This document shows, piece by piece, positions 10,708 to 22,066 of a DNA stretch of 64,000 nt. The notes below the pieces were generated by a model, which worked only from the letters and a program-made list of their open reading frames with translations, was not told where the DNA came from and made no database searches. How positions within the stretch are numbered: position 1 is the stretch's first letter; the number at the start of each line of letters is the position of its first letter. The stretch is taken from NCBI GenBank assembly GCA_963662175.1, contig OY759222.1:5376713-5440712 (forward strand). Direction: 5' to 3'. Both the position numbers and the translations under genes were made by a program. This DNA comes from Aradus depressus (taxonomy: Eukaryota; Arthropoda; Insecta; Hemiptera; Aradidae).

Positions 10708-11819
10708 TAATATATTATTTATTTATGTTAAATCATAACTTGTGGTAATTGGATACGTCTTACAAAAAAATAATTTAGAAAATTTGCAACATCCGTAATC
10801 GGCCGACCTGTTTTGTTACCTTTAGATTCCACATGCTATTATAGACTTGTAACTTTATTTCATTTTATAAATTTTAGTTGTGGTTTTCAGCGGCTATTTA
10901 GAGGTGTGACTAACCCAGCCTCGAGCACAGGCCTTAATGTAAATCCTAAATTTTAGAATACAAACACGTTTGAGAAAAATAATAATAATTTTAAAAAATA
11001 AATATATAATATGAAATAAATTAATAGAAAATTCCTAGTATTAATAAATACAACAGATATTATTATTTAAATGTTTAATTATAAATATTTTGTATTCACA
11101 TTTTCTTGAAATAAGTTTTCTTTCACGACGATATTTGGGAGCGATAACACTCCACTCCCTGAGGTCAGAAAGCGTGAAAAATAGAACGAAAGGAAAAATA
11201 AATAAGTTAACGTAAGGATATTGATGGAGGAGCTCTGCCAAGAAAATAAAAATGAAAGTAAATAATGATTTATATATGGTTATCTTTTTTCAATGAAAAA
11301 ATGGGTATTCGAGTCGAGCCTCCCGTCTCTGATCCCTCTACCCTTCACCGATTTTGCAGGAATTTAATTGGTACTTTCATTACAATGTCCGTTATTAGCG
11401 ATTTTGTGTGAACAAATTCCTTTGAAAACTCAGCATCGAATTTCTGACCGATTACATAACTTCCCCTATACTTTGTATAGCTGGGAAAGTAGAAATTATA
11501 GTATCATGTTCCTCTTTTTGCTTTAATTTTTAAATACATGGCATCATTTTTAATTGTGAAAATTTTGTTTTAGAAATAGGAGGGAAGCCATTACATCCGG
11601 AAGAAAAAAAGGAAAAATAAAAAGAAACTGGAAGAAAAAAAAGTACATAAACTCGATCTGCGACGCGAAGGAAGACACCTAACCGACAAGTGGTGCCTTT
11701 TTTCTCATGAGAACGTTTTCAAATATAACATTTTTTTTTATTTTTTTTTTTTTGAGAACCTGTTTTACTATACTATATATGTTATGTTTACATGTTTCAA
11801 AAAATGGAAATATTAACTG
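10708..11819. other. ACE 3' flank, AT-rich spacer
   Basis: No further gene seen. Several AATAAA-type signals (around 10996 and 11020) could end the ACE transcript. A fragment of a dispersed repeat (CATCGAATTTCTGACCGATT) lies near 11440. Confidence 0.4.
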
Positions 11820-12720
11820 TTTGTACAACAAATGATTTCTTCTTAAATCGAAGATAGCCTTGCAGAGTGCAGCAAATCGACAGTCTAATTTTATTAGCCG
11901 GTATCTACAAAATTCAAATAAGGTTAAAGGAAAAAAAAAAAAAAAAAAAACAGGTGCTTCAGATTTAAAATACAAAGAATTTGTAAAAGTATTCATTTGT
12001 TGTATCAAAAAGAGGCGCATTCGGAATCTCATTATCATTGAGCAAAATGAGCTTTCATGAGAAACTTCATTTGAACCAGTAGACTTCGTTCCTTCAGAAA
12101 GATTGTATGGTTCTATTAGTACCCTGGCATGAGGTCTTGGGCGAGGAGTAGGCTGCCCAAGATTATAATGGGCCGCAGTTCTTGTCTGCTGTGGTAGGAA
12201 TCCAAGGATCTTAGGTAGGCTGCCACTTGAGGAATTCACAATTCCTCATGGATTATGCTTTTCCGTACAAACCAAGGTGAATTCAGAGGCACTGGAAGAA
12301 TTTTGTCTTAACATTTCTGTAGCGCTATCATGAATGAGGACTTTGCGTCATGCCATATTAAACAGGCGTATGTTCACAGAGGTAGAAGTAATTTTTTGTA
12401 CATGAAGAGTGTTTGAGAGGTATGTTGCAGTGAATGAGTGACTAGAGATGTTCCAGACGAGTGTATGCTTGTGTTAATGTGAAGTTTCCATTTGAGCTTT
12501 ATGTTTAAGAACCAAGGTACGGGACAGCTTGGTCTTTAGGGTTCCAGGGACTGGGGATCCCCTCAACCCGCGGCCTATTCTATGTAACAAAAATCTTCGC
12601 TTCAGTTTACTGGCATTGAACCGGAGCTTCAATCGAGAGAACCAGAAGAGAAGTTTGCAACATGTGTCTGGAGGTATTGAAGTTGGCGCACAAGTAGTGA
12701 AACAGCTGGGGATGTAACCT
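11820..12720. other. Unexplained non-repetitive block with coding-like composition
   Basis: Less AT-biased than its surroundings. The minus-strand ORF from 12239 opens with MNSSSGSLPKILGFLPQQ and stays open past a run of Pro/Arg-rich residues before degenerating into homopolymer-coded sequence. A plus-strand ORF of 62 codons lies at 12529-12717. No family is recognised and no splice-consistent model was found. It could be an exon, a processed pseudogene or a UTR. Confidence 0.3.
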
Positions 12721-12837
12721 GAAAAGAAGAGGACTGAGGATATCTACTTTTCAACAACTAAAACAAAAAATTTTATGACCAACGTTTGTTTTTATTATTA
12801 TTATATAGGTATATATATATATTATATATAGTTTATA

Positions 12838-13055
12838 ATTAATTATAACGAAGTACTCGATTCAATCGAAACGAGTAGTTATCGATACTTAAGTAGTATC
12901 GAAAGTTTTATTCGATACTCGTGAGTAAAAGTATCAATACTTTGTGGTATCGATTGAACCCTAGGCCCGCTATAAGCATTGGAACAACAGTAGAAACGGA
13001 AAACTATCGATAGTATTCATCATCGAACACGGTCGATAGTAACCACATTGCTATT
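12838..13055. promoter_or_regulatory. Cluster of TATCGAT-type palindromes
   Basis: About 200 bp contains TTATCGATAC, GTATCGAAAG, GGTATCGATTG and ACTATCGATAG, with another AGTATCGATAG at 13455. TATCGATA is the DREF-binding element of insect promoters, so this may be a promoter region for the downstream caspase. Several motifs are arranged as inverted pairs, so a decayed transposon rich in this motif is equally possible. Confidence 0.3.
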
Positions 13056-13132
13056 GTGGCACCCCTGAGCTTTAGCGCCAAGGGCCATTATTTTTGACTC
13101 ACTCCCCTAAAAGGTTTTTAGTGACCAGAAGA

Positions 13133-13209
13133 ATGGACGTGGAAGTTCCCGAAATATTGTCAAAAGAAAGCACTTCTGTAAAAAATCAACATCATCCCTC
13201 TATCACAAG
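13133..13209 (+). other. Candidate 5' coding exon (weak)
   Basis: An ATG shortly after the TATCGATA cluster opens MDVEVPEILSKESTSVKNQH and continues to a possible donor AAG/GTGTCT. It is a possible caspase start but does not join in phase to the next candidate exon through that donor. Confidence 0.15.
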
Positions 13210-13867
13210 GTGTCTAAAGAAGAAATACTATTAATAATGCAATACAAAGTTCAAAAGCAATAATTCAAAAAATAAAAATGCACTTTATTTTACAAATATT
13301 GTTTTTATTACAAAATTTAACAAGTGTATTTTCTATTATTAATGTTTTAATTAGTAAATCGAACACCAGTATAAGACTTATTGTAATTCTGTTTTTCCTC
13401 TAATTTTCTTTCGATGTACATATGACCGCGGGAATCTGTTATGCCGAAGCCGGTAGTATCGATAGTTTTTTAACCCACAGTGCGTCCATAACACATTTGG
13501 AATACATAATGATGTTGAACTACTAATAGGAGACCCTTTTTCAAAATACCCAGTTAATAAAATATATATTTAAAAATAAAAATTCGTAAATGGTCTGAAA
13601 ATATTCACAGCAGTGTATATAACAAAATCTTGGTTTCTTTGAAAATCATTTTTGCCATAATAAAAAGGTTTTAACATATGTGAACATTTAATTACACAAG
13701 TACAGTCCAACTTAGCAGATACATACATAACCTCATTCATGGACATTTTGCACTTTTTGTTTTTTCTCACATTTTAAACAGACAAAATAGGTATAAGAAA
13801 CATAAGTAAGTCTTATTAATAAAAAATACCGTTTTCAATGGTGTAATGTCTTTCATACACTTTCCAG

Positions 13868-13934
13868 GACTTAAATGATGAAAACTCAAAGAAAATGATT
13901 CAACAACTCAAAATACACCATGAACAGTTACACA
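13868..13934 (+). other. Candidate internal exon upstream of the caspase (weak)
   Basis: Acceptor CTTTCCAG and donor GTATGT bound 67 bp reading DLNDENSKKMIQQLKIHHEQ in one frame. It ends in phase 1, while the first certain caspase exon starts in phase 0, so another exon would be needed between them. Not recognised as part of a CARD. Confidence 0.2.
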
Positions 13935-14543
13935 GTATGTAATCAGTTTAATATTCCAATGAACAATGAAGGATCAGAAGTAAGTTCAGCACTATTATTA
14001 TTATTTATTTTTTTTTTTTTTTGATAAAGTTATTGTCATGTACTAGGAGGTGGCCATTTTTTACTTCCCTGCATATAGGGAAGTTATTGTAATGGGTCCG
14101 AAAATCGAAATCAAAATTGTCATCATATTTTTATGTTTCAATGACATTACAGTATTTTTACACTATTTCTGGAAAGACGTATGTGTTTGTGTGTACGTAC
14201 ATAGTCAATTTTTCCTGCACGATATCTCGCGAATGAAAAATGAAGAGCACGGGCAAAGAATCAGATTTGTCACCAGATGTTGAAATTGAGAAAACTGAAA
14301 TTTAATGTTTGAAAGTCCGTATCTATCAATTCCCCGCTCGTCATATTTTCAGCTTCCGTTTTCGTAGTGACAAACCGTCTTTTTGAAGACCGTAACGATG
14401 GTGAATCGTGAAATATGTTTAATATACTAATACTGTAATGGATTTATTCGAATTTTCCATCAGCCTCCGCCAAAATGTATTATAATAGCCTTAAAGCAGG
14501 AACAATATGAAAGGATGAAATCCGATATTCCATCTTCCAAAGT
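13935..14543. other. Spacer, probable dispersed repeat
   Basis: Contains a T tract, then a block starting TTCCCTGCATATAGGGAAGT with a stretch mentioning CGATATCTCGCGAATG, which has the look of a dispersed insect repeat. No splice-bounded exon is seen. Confidence 0.3.
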
Positions 14544-14761
14544 TTAGTAATTAAAGAGGACCTTTCGAGCCAAAAGGTCATCTTCAGCCCTTTCTTAATG
14601 CTGACCTTTAGTAAAAAATCAATTGAATATGAAACAGAGTTTTCGTTAAGCTTAAAGAAAACTTTTTTTTCTTATTCACTTGGATTTTAACTATGAAAGA
14701 CAGCATCAAGAATGGGCTGAAAATGACCTTTTGGCTGGAAAGGTCCCCTTAATTACTAAAT
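14544..14761. mobile_element. MITE with about 60-bp inverted repeats
   Basis: The left arm TTTAGTAATTAAAGAGGACC continues AAAAGGTCATCTTCAGCCC; the right arm carries GGGCTGAAAATGACCTTTTG and AAGGTCCCCTTAATTACTAAA. The total is about 218 bp, non-coding. Confidence 0.65.
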
Positions 14762-15194
14762 GAATAAATTCATCTCCATAACTTCGTTTGGGTATAAAAT
14801 TGAAGAAGTTGAGACTCTCTGTTCATAGGCAATCGTCAGTGGCGATAAAAGCTTTTCATAAGCTCTAGCTTTTTAGTAAGTTAATTTTTTTTAAAAATAA
14901 ACTTGCTCCATTTCACTTTTGGCAGCGGGTACATCTAATATAGGACGAACCACATGGGATATCCCTGTAAGTCGGTAAGGTGGGATTCCTGATGTGAACT
15001 AGCCTCCTGATCTACTACTAAACCCATCTAAGACCCAAGCGCATATTCATCGTGTTGCACTATACTCTCGTTATCCAAGGCCTCAAGTGCATGTAACGGT
15101 TCGAATGGTAAGACACGAAGGATCGTACGTTGATCTTTAGATAAACATTTATTCTTAAGATAATATGTATAATATTTTTTTCAAATTTAATGGT

Positions 15195-15420
15195 CAAATG
15201 TATTCTGGTAGTTTATTGATACGCAGTCCGTTCCCAGTTTATTTCTCTCCAGGTTGTCTGGTATGAGTTGGATGTCCTCGTCTATTATCTAGAATGGCAG
15301 TGTCTTTATTCCCAGTTTCCTGAAGTGGTCCACAAATAGTGTTCTTGTTGAAACTCTTTCTTTCGTTCGTATTGCTCTCTTCTGTATCCGGAAGATCTCT
15401 TCTGCCTGACATTCAGTCTG
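15195..15420 (-). pseudogene. LINE ORF2 C-terminal fragment
   Basis: The minus-strand frame 15416-15289 reads AEEIFRIQKRAIRTKERVST, then a segment like FRKLGIKTLPF and a stop. The IFRIQKRAIR....R..F..L.I.TLP pattern is typical of the region after the RT domain in insect LINEs. A 5'-truncated dead copy. Confidence 0.6.
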
Positions 15421-15679
15421 TACGACATCCTTATTACAACGATCTCATCTTATGCCAACATCAGCCCTTCAGTTGCCAGTCCTTAGTAAATAGATACTTT
15501 GGTTAAGAAGCTAACTGACATGGTCTCTCTAGGATAACTCAGGGTCGACAGCTATACCTAAAAACTTACCAAAGATATATGCTTCAATTGATAAAGATGG
15601 TTGATAAGCCACACTTAATTGACCTTATGGTCTCCCAAATTTATTTATTTTTTACACAACGGAAGCATGAGAAGAACTA

Positions 15680-15945
15680 CGATACTTGGAACTCTACCTT
15701 GACAGACGACTGACTTGGAACAAACATGTTACGCAGACTCTACAAAAAATGAAACGACAATTTGAACTGTACAAAAACCTACTAGGCAAGCGATCTTAAC
15801 TTGTTCTTAACCACACTGAGTGTCTACAAGACCTTTATCAGGGCTATCTGGACGTGTGGCGTTCAGCTCTGGGGTTCTGCCTGCCACTCACACACCAAAA
15901 AGAATTCAAGCTTCTCAAAATGAAATCCTTCGGAGGAAAGTCTGG
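15680..15945 (+). pseudogene. Jockey-type LINE RT fragment with frameshift
   Basis: The plus-strand frame reads RYLELYLDRRLTWNKHVTQT, meets an in-frame stop, then continues after a frameshift with FIRAIWTCGVQLWGSACHS. The YLG..LD.RLTW..H and IWTYG.QLWG patterns are diagnostic of Jockey-clade reverse transcriptases. At least one stop and one frameshift make it a pseudogene. It lies convergent to the LINE piece at 15195-15420. Confidence 0.7.
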
Positions 15946-16436
15946 TGGAGCAGCTTTTATCATTATTATAACAATGATACTTTAAGACACTATTATATCC
16001 ATCATTGGTTATAACAGCCATAAAACAATACTAATTTACCCAGAAAATTACTATACTTATTATTTAGGTAAACCATACTCATCATACGTTTACCATGAAA
16101 TAATACTAAACTGACTATAGAACACATGCACACCAAGGAAATACATTGACTTAAGGGGGAAGCCCAGGGCTTCCAGGGAAGGGATAAGAGCATTGAATGC
16201 TTAGGTCCCTAGATGTAAAACACCAGCCCGTATTTATATATATACATTGACTTATCTGGGGGCGCTAGTTATTTCCCTTCGGGTTATTTTGAATGATCTC
16301 TAGACAACTTCATAAGAACGAATTGTTCTAAAACAACTTTTACTAAATGACTGTTCATAACCTTACGTAATGAACAAATTTTCGAATAAGTAAATTAAAA
16401 AAAAAAAAATTGAAAATTACTTTGTATTTTTTACAG

Positions 16437-16610
16437 GAATATCAAATCAACTCAACACCTAAGGGTTACGTGCTCATAATAAATATTGAAAAATTCGAAT
16501 GTGACAAAAGACCAGAAAGAAAAGGATCACTCCGGGATGTTGCCGAACTCAAAGAGATGTTTGAAGATTTTGGATATGGAGTGAAAGAGTACAGAGACCT
16601 CACGTTACAT
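16437..16610 (+). CDS. Caspase exon, start of large subunit
   Basis: Acceptor TTTTTTACAG, donor GTGAGT, phase 0 at both ends. Encodes EYQINSTPKGYVLIINIEKF and then GSLRDVAELKEMFEDFGYGV, the start of the p20 fold. Confidence 0.9.
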
Positions 16611-19600
16611 GTGAGTATAGCAAATGTGTACGTAATGCGTCTGTCTGTTGCCAAACTGACCACATTCATTCCTTTGAAAAAAATGTGTGTTTCTTATAAT
16701 AAACTAAACATTCATACTACTAAGTAGGGACAGACTACTGTGAAGTAGCTCGATACGGATTCGAAAATGTGCATTTTTTTTGTTCAAATAGTTTATTTTA
16801 GAGAGAATAAAGAATTGGACATTCGATGTACAGAGATAGCGTTATATTTGATTATTTTATGTGTTTTTACATATATTTTACTATATAATTTAATATATAA
16901 CAAACGGAAGTGAATATATAACAAACGGAGGTGAATATCGTGAGCTTACAGGCGAAAGGCACTAAATCTGAAAATATGGTTTTGAGTTATGGACAATTTT
17001 AATATTCAAACCCCTTTCTTAATTTTGCTACAAATTATTTTGGTGAAACCAATTACTTTAGATGACAAAGTATATGTTTTTTACATGATTAACTCAATCA
17101 AAATACATTTTATTTAAAAAATAAATAAAAATATCATGACTTAGAGTTTTCCGGTTGTAAGCCCACGATATATACCTAACAAACTTATTAATAGGAAAAA
17201 TAAATGGAAATTACTAATTTTCTGAGGGCTTCACTTAACGATTTATTTTTTTATTAAAAAAATTAAGAGCTGAGCGTATCTATTTTTTTTTGCTGTTATA
17301 TATACATAAGTGATTCACCAACTTATTTTTTTCAATATGCGGCCGATGTTTGTTTACTGCTTAGATTTGATATTTTTGGATATTTTACCAATTGTTGACA
17401 TGCAATTAATGACTCGCACTTTCTGTATGATATTACAATGGCCTCATTGAGTCAGCTGCCAAAGTAAGCATTAATTTGTTCGCATATTCTTTAATGGCAA
17501 TTTAGTAGACATTTAAAAATTACAATTTGGGTTAGTTTTCTTTAAATGTATTGAGAACTTAATGTATAAGAAATTTAGAGGGCGCTGGTAGCTCAGAGAT
17601 AGCGTGCTTGCCTATTGAGCTCAAGATCATGGATTCAAGATCCAGCAGGGGCTCTTACGTTTTTTATCTGGGAGGCAGAAAAACCTTGAGCACGCCCTCC
17701 TTCGAATGGGACGTTAAGTGATGGTCTCGAGCCTGTACGATGTCAGGTACTCGTTAAAGACCCCTACCCTATATAACTAAACCTGGGTAGGCAACATTTA
17801 GGACTCCAATAGTAGAGTCGGGCTCATGCACTTTCGTCGCTCTGGTAGTAGGCAATATGACCTTACTTACTATAAGAAATATATATATTTATTTTTTCAG
17901 GAATTTGAGCGAGCTATACTTGAATTTGTTTCAATGTTTGAACTTAACAAAGTGGATTCGGCGATAGTGTTCATCATGAGCCATGGGAACAAAGATGAAC
18001 GGAACGTCCAGGGGGTCAAAATCACCACATCCGACAATCAGTTCATCACCGCTGACTGGGTCAAAAGTCAATTTTCTTCTGCCAATTGCAAATTTCTTAT
18101 CAACAAACCTAAAGTGATCTTTTTTCAGGCCTGCCGGTAAGTGTCTTCTTTTCAAATGGATTACATTGAATTTCGAAATAGTAATTTTTCTAAAAATGTA
18201 AAAAGTTCCTTCTCAATACTATTACTGACAGGGGTAATGTATGGAGACATGTTCTTTGTATGAACAGACTGTTAGATGATCGTTCGGTTAACTCTTAAAA
18301 GTTTTAGGTATTTTTTACCTGTTTGAGCCGTATTGTGTCTGAAAGGAGCTGTAACCGATTTTCAGGAACGTATTGAGCCCGCAATATTAACATCTTCCGA
18401 GGAACTGAACTGAGATTAAGTTAACATCTGTCTAAAACATCAATAGAATTGAAAAATATTAGTTTTTTTTACAACTGATTTATGCTTCAGCACCTTGTGT
18501 GAAATACGTGTTCCAAAATTTTCGGAATGTGTAACGGGTATTTCTTTGGAGCAGTCACAGATTGTTCCTGTTCCTGAGAGGGGCCAGTTTTCGTCATGGC
18601 GTCAAACTAAAGGCCTGTCCTGAAAACTCGCGTGAGCGAGTGGTCAGTAGACATTTTATTGTCCGTCAGTTTTTTGCGTTTTTCAATAGTAGGGATGATG
18701 CCAATTCACACTAGGTATTGATTGTTTTTATAGCTAGCAAATAATTTAATATGTAATTTTTATTTTTAAATTTTTCTATGAAACGCTTATTTGTTATCCG
18801 AAGGATGGCGTGCTTAAGGTTTTATTACCTCCCATTTATAAAAACCTATTTAAGATAGTTTTTCTGTCTTATTCCAGGGGTTGCAAGAAAGACGGAGGTA
18901 TCACCCTGGACGACATGAACCTCAACGGAGACAACTCCGTACCCGTCGTTACTGATCTTCTTGTCGTCTACGCAACCCTTCCTGGTGAGTTGACAGTTTA
19001 TGTTAGTTATACCCAGCAACTCCAGGCCCTGTCGGAGGACCGTCTCCCAAGACTCTGTTAACTTTGCCTCACTCAACTTAGCCGAAACTTTGTTTTGTCC
19101 TTCAACTGGGTCATCCAACTCAGGTGTTACCTGGCCTTGATCGGGGCTGACCACCTTCTGGACAGTCCCTCTATTTCTGATGGCCCCTTCATGGTGATTT
19201 GGTAGCAGCCATGAGGAATCTAGTCTGTCAGAATATGAACACCATATTAAATTCTAAATATAATTCCCTCTAATGATTAGTCAGTGTTTTAGGGTCTCAA
19301 GAAAACTATCTTTCAATCAACTGCCATATTGAAAAACTCCGACTTCTAGCTCAAATTCGTCTCCACAATAGCAATAGAAATTTTAGGATACTACTTGGAG
19401 GGTTTAGATATGAGTTTTGTCCTGAAAGTCCTACAGGCTCTGTACCTTAGACGAAAAGGACGACCTAGTACACTTTTGTTCCATTGTCACTCTTGGTGTA
19501 TTCCCAGTTTTTTTTTAAACTTTGGTTTTTATAAAAATTTGTTCATTGGTTTTTCAGGCTACGTCTCCCAAAGAGACACCAAGAAGGGTGCTTGGTTCAT

Positions 19601-22013
19601 CGAAGAACTGGTGGATGTGTTCAGGAATGACGCTTTCAGTATGGATCTTATCACCATGTTGTGTAAAGTAAGTACTTTAAGTCATTTTCTAACTGGAAAT
19701 AAATCCTTGAAAATTATGGAAATTTTAGAATAAAATTATGCAGGAGGGAGAAAATGATCTCATATAATGGCAATTTGTGGTACTTACGTATTAACGCCAC
19801 GGCAGCAAATCAATCAACATGTATTTGTAAATTAAAAATTATTAAAGCTATTTATTTATTTTTGGACTTTATATTTATTATTAGCATGTATAACTATTGG
19901 TTTTGTAATATGCGGGCGTACCGCCAGCTTTATTGATAATCTGACCCTCCCGTCGTTCAAATCATAATAGTTAGTTCTGGTTTTAAGACTTTATATATTT
20001 GCGCATTTGCAATGCGATTAATACGTTAATACGCCGATGCGATTAATGCGTTAATACGCCGCCGCGCAAATATATAAAGGTACGTAAGTGCCCAATTTGT
20101 TTTTATGAGGTAAGCAAAACTCAGCATTGACAGAAGCGGTTCATGTTGGGGTAAGACCCCACTATTCTGAGCGGATGAAAGCAAAAACTTGTTTTTTTTT
20201 TTCAAATAATTTGAGCTATTGAAGTACATTGCCAGATGATCCACTGAGAATTTTTTTTATTTTCTATTACTACGCAGGAACTAACTAACATAATGATATA
20301 TCTTTTATATGAAAAGGAGCTTTTTAAAAAATATTATATGACAATAATCAGAATTTTGGGAAGTATCGAGTCATATTTTTTTTCCTAAACGAACGCTTAT
20401 TCCAATTTGTTTTTTTTCAATCAGTACAAATATTGTTTTTATGAAAAAATAGCTCAAGTGGATAATTAGAGAAATCGAACCACCGGAAGCGAAATTGATG
20501 AAGGCAATTTTTTTTTTGAAATGCAATTTTGCGTTACACTCATAAATTTTTCATCAGAAACAGATTGAATTTAAACATGAAATGTCCCTTTAGAAGCCGA
20601 GATATGCCGAGGTTGCGTCGTTAGTTTGGAGGTTGTGTGCTTGCCTATAGTGCGTAATATCGCAGGTTCGAAATCCGTGAGCACTCCGTCCCCTTTCGGA
20701 TGGGACGTTAAAAGATGGTCCCGAGCATGTGCGATATCAGGTACTCGTTAAAGGCTTCTACCCTTGGTAACTAAACCTGGGTAGGCAAAATTTAGTACTC
20801 TTATAGTAGACTCGGGCTCATGTCCACCAGAGTGACGAAAGAGCGCTCTGGTAGTAGGCGATATGACCTCGCAGTTAGAACCCGGGCACAAACAAATACG
20901 GCTTTCAGAATAGTAGCTGCTTATCTCTAAACGACAGCTTCTTTTAATTACTAAATGCTGAGTTTTGCATTCCCCTCTCCTTGTGTCGAGCCAATATTCC
21001 TTGTCTTAAGAGAACAATAAAAGTAAAATATATGTGAAAATACCAACCACTTTTATACACATCATTCTCTCTCCCTCCCTCTAATATCAATTTTTTCTCC
21101 ACTGTAGCACTAATTCATATAATTTTGTATCTATTTATTTGTACGACATACTGATACTTTATTTCATTGTTTCATTTTCTCTTTGACTCTGAATTCGACA
21201 GGGGGATGAAGAGTGATTTGTCTAAAATTGGTTGCTATAAGAAATGATACTTAACAATTTTTTTTTTTTTTTTACAGAGATATTGTGAAACAGTTAATAA
21301 AAAATATTATGAAAAATTTATGTTTTTTAAAAGGATTGTCTATTTCACAAAATATATGGGAGTACTTTCGATAAAAAAGTATATTGTCATGGCTCAAGAT
21401 GGTAGCAATACCGAAAGTATTCCCTTATATTTTGTGAAATAGACAATATTTTTAAAAAACATACGTTTTTCTTTATAAATTTTTCCTATAAGAAATCATT
21501 GTTATGGGTCACATGAAATATATTTTATTTTTTCTATATTTTTATAATTTAATTAAACAAAAAAAATGTGTGAGTGACGTGGTTCTCACGAGAACTGATG
21601 TGTAAACGTCTGCTTTAGTTTCAAAGATTTGCTATCGTGCACTTAAAATTGGTTTTATAATGTTACAATAAGAAAAGTAGCATGAGGAATTAAACTTTAA
21701 AATTTATTGTTCTTCAATTTCTTTTATACATGAAGTTACGTATAGGTTTGTGATAGCTAAAATAAGATATATACAACTTGATTGTAGTGTCTCTAAATGC
21801 CGCGAGAATACAGCGTCGATGGTAGTTTTCGAATTTGTTGTTGAAACGCTTCGATTCATATTCATTTGTAGATTAAGTTTGTCATTTAAACATGAAATAA
21901 GCTGTTCGGTATCTCCTGAAATGGGTACATTATATTATTTGTTGTGACAATAAGACAACAAATATATTATTTATTGATCAATATTTTCAGCAGTTATTAT
22001 TATACATTAATAA

Positions 22014-22066
<53 letters not shown>

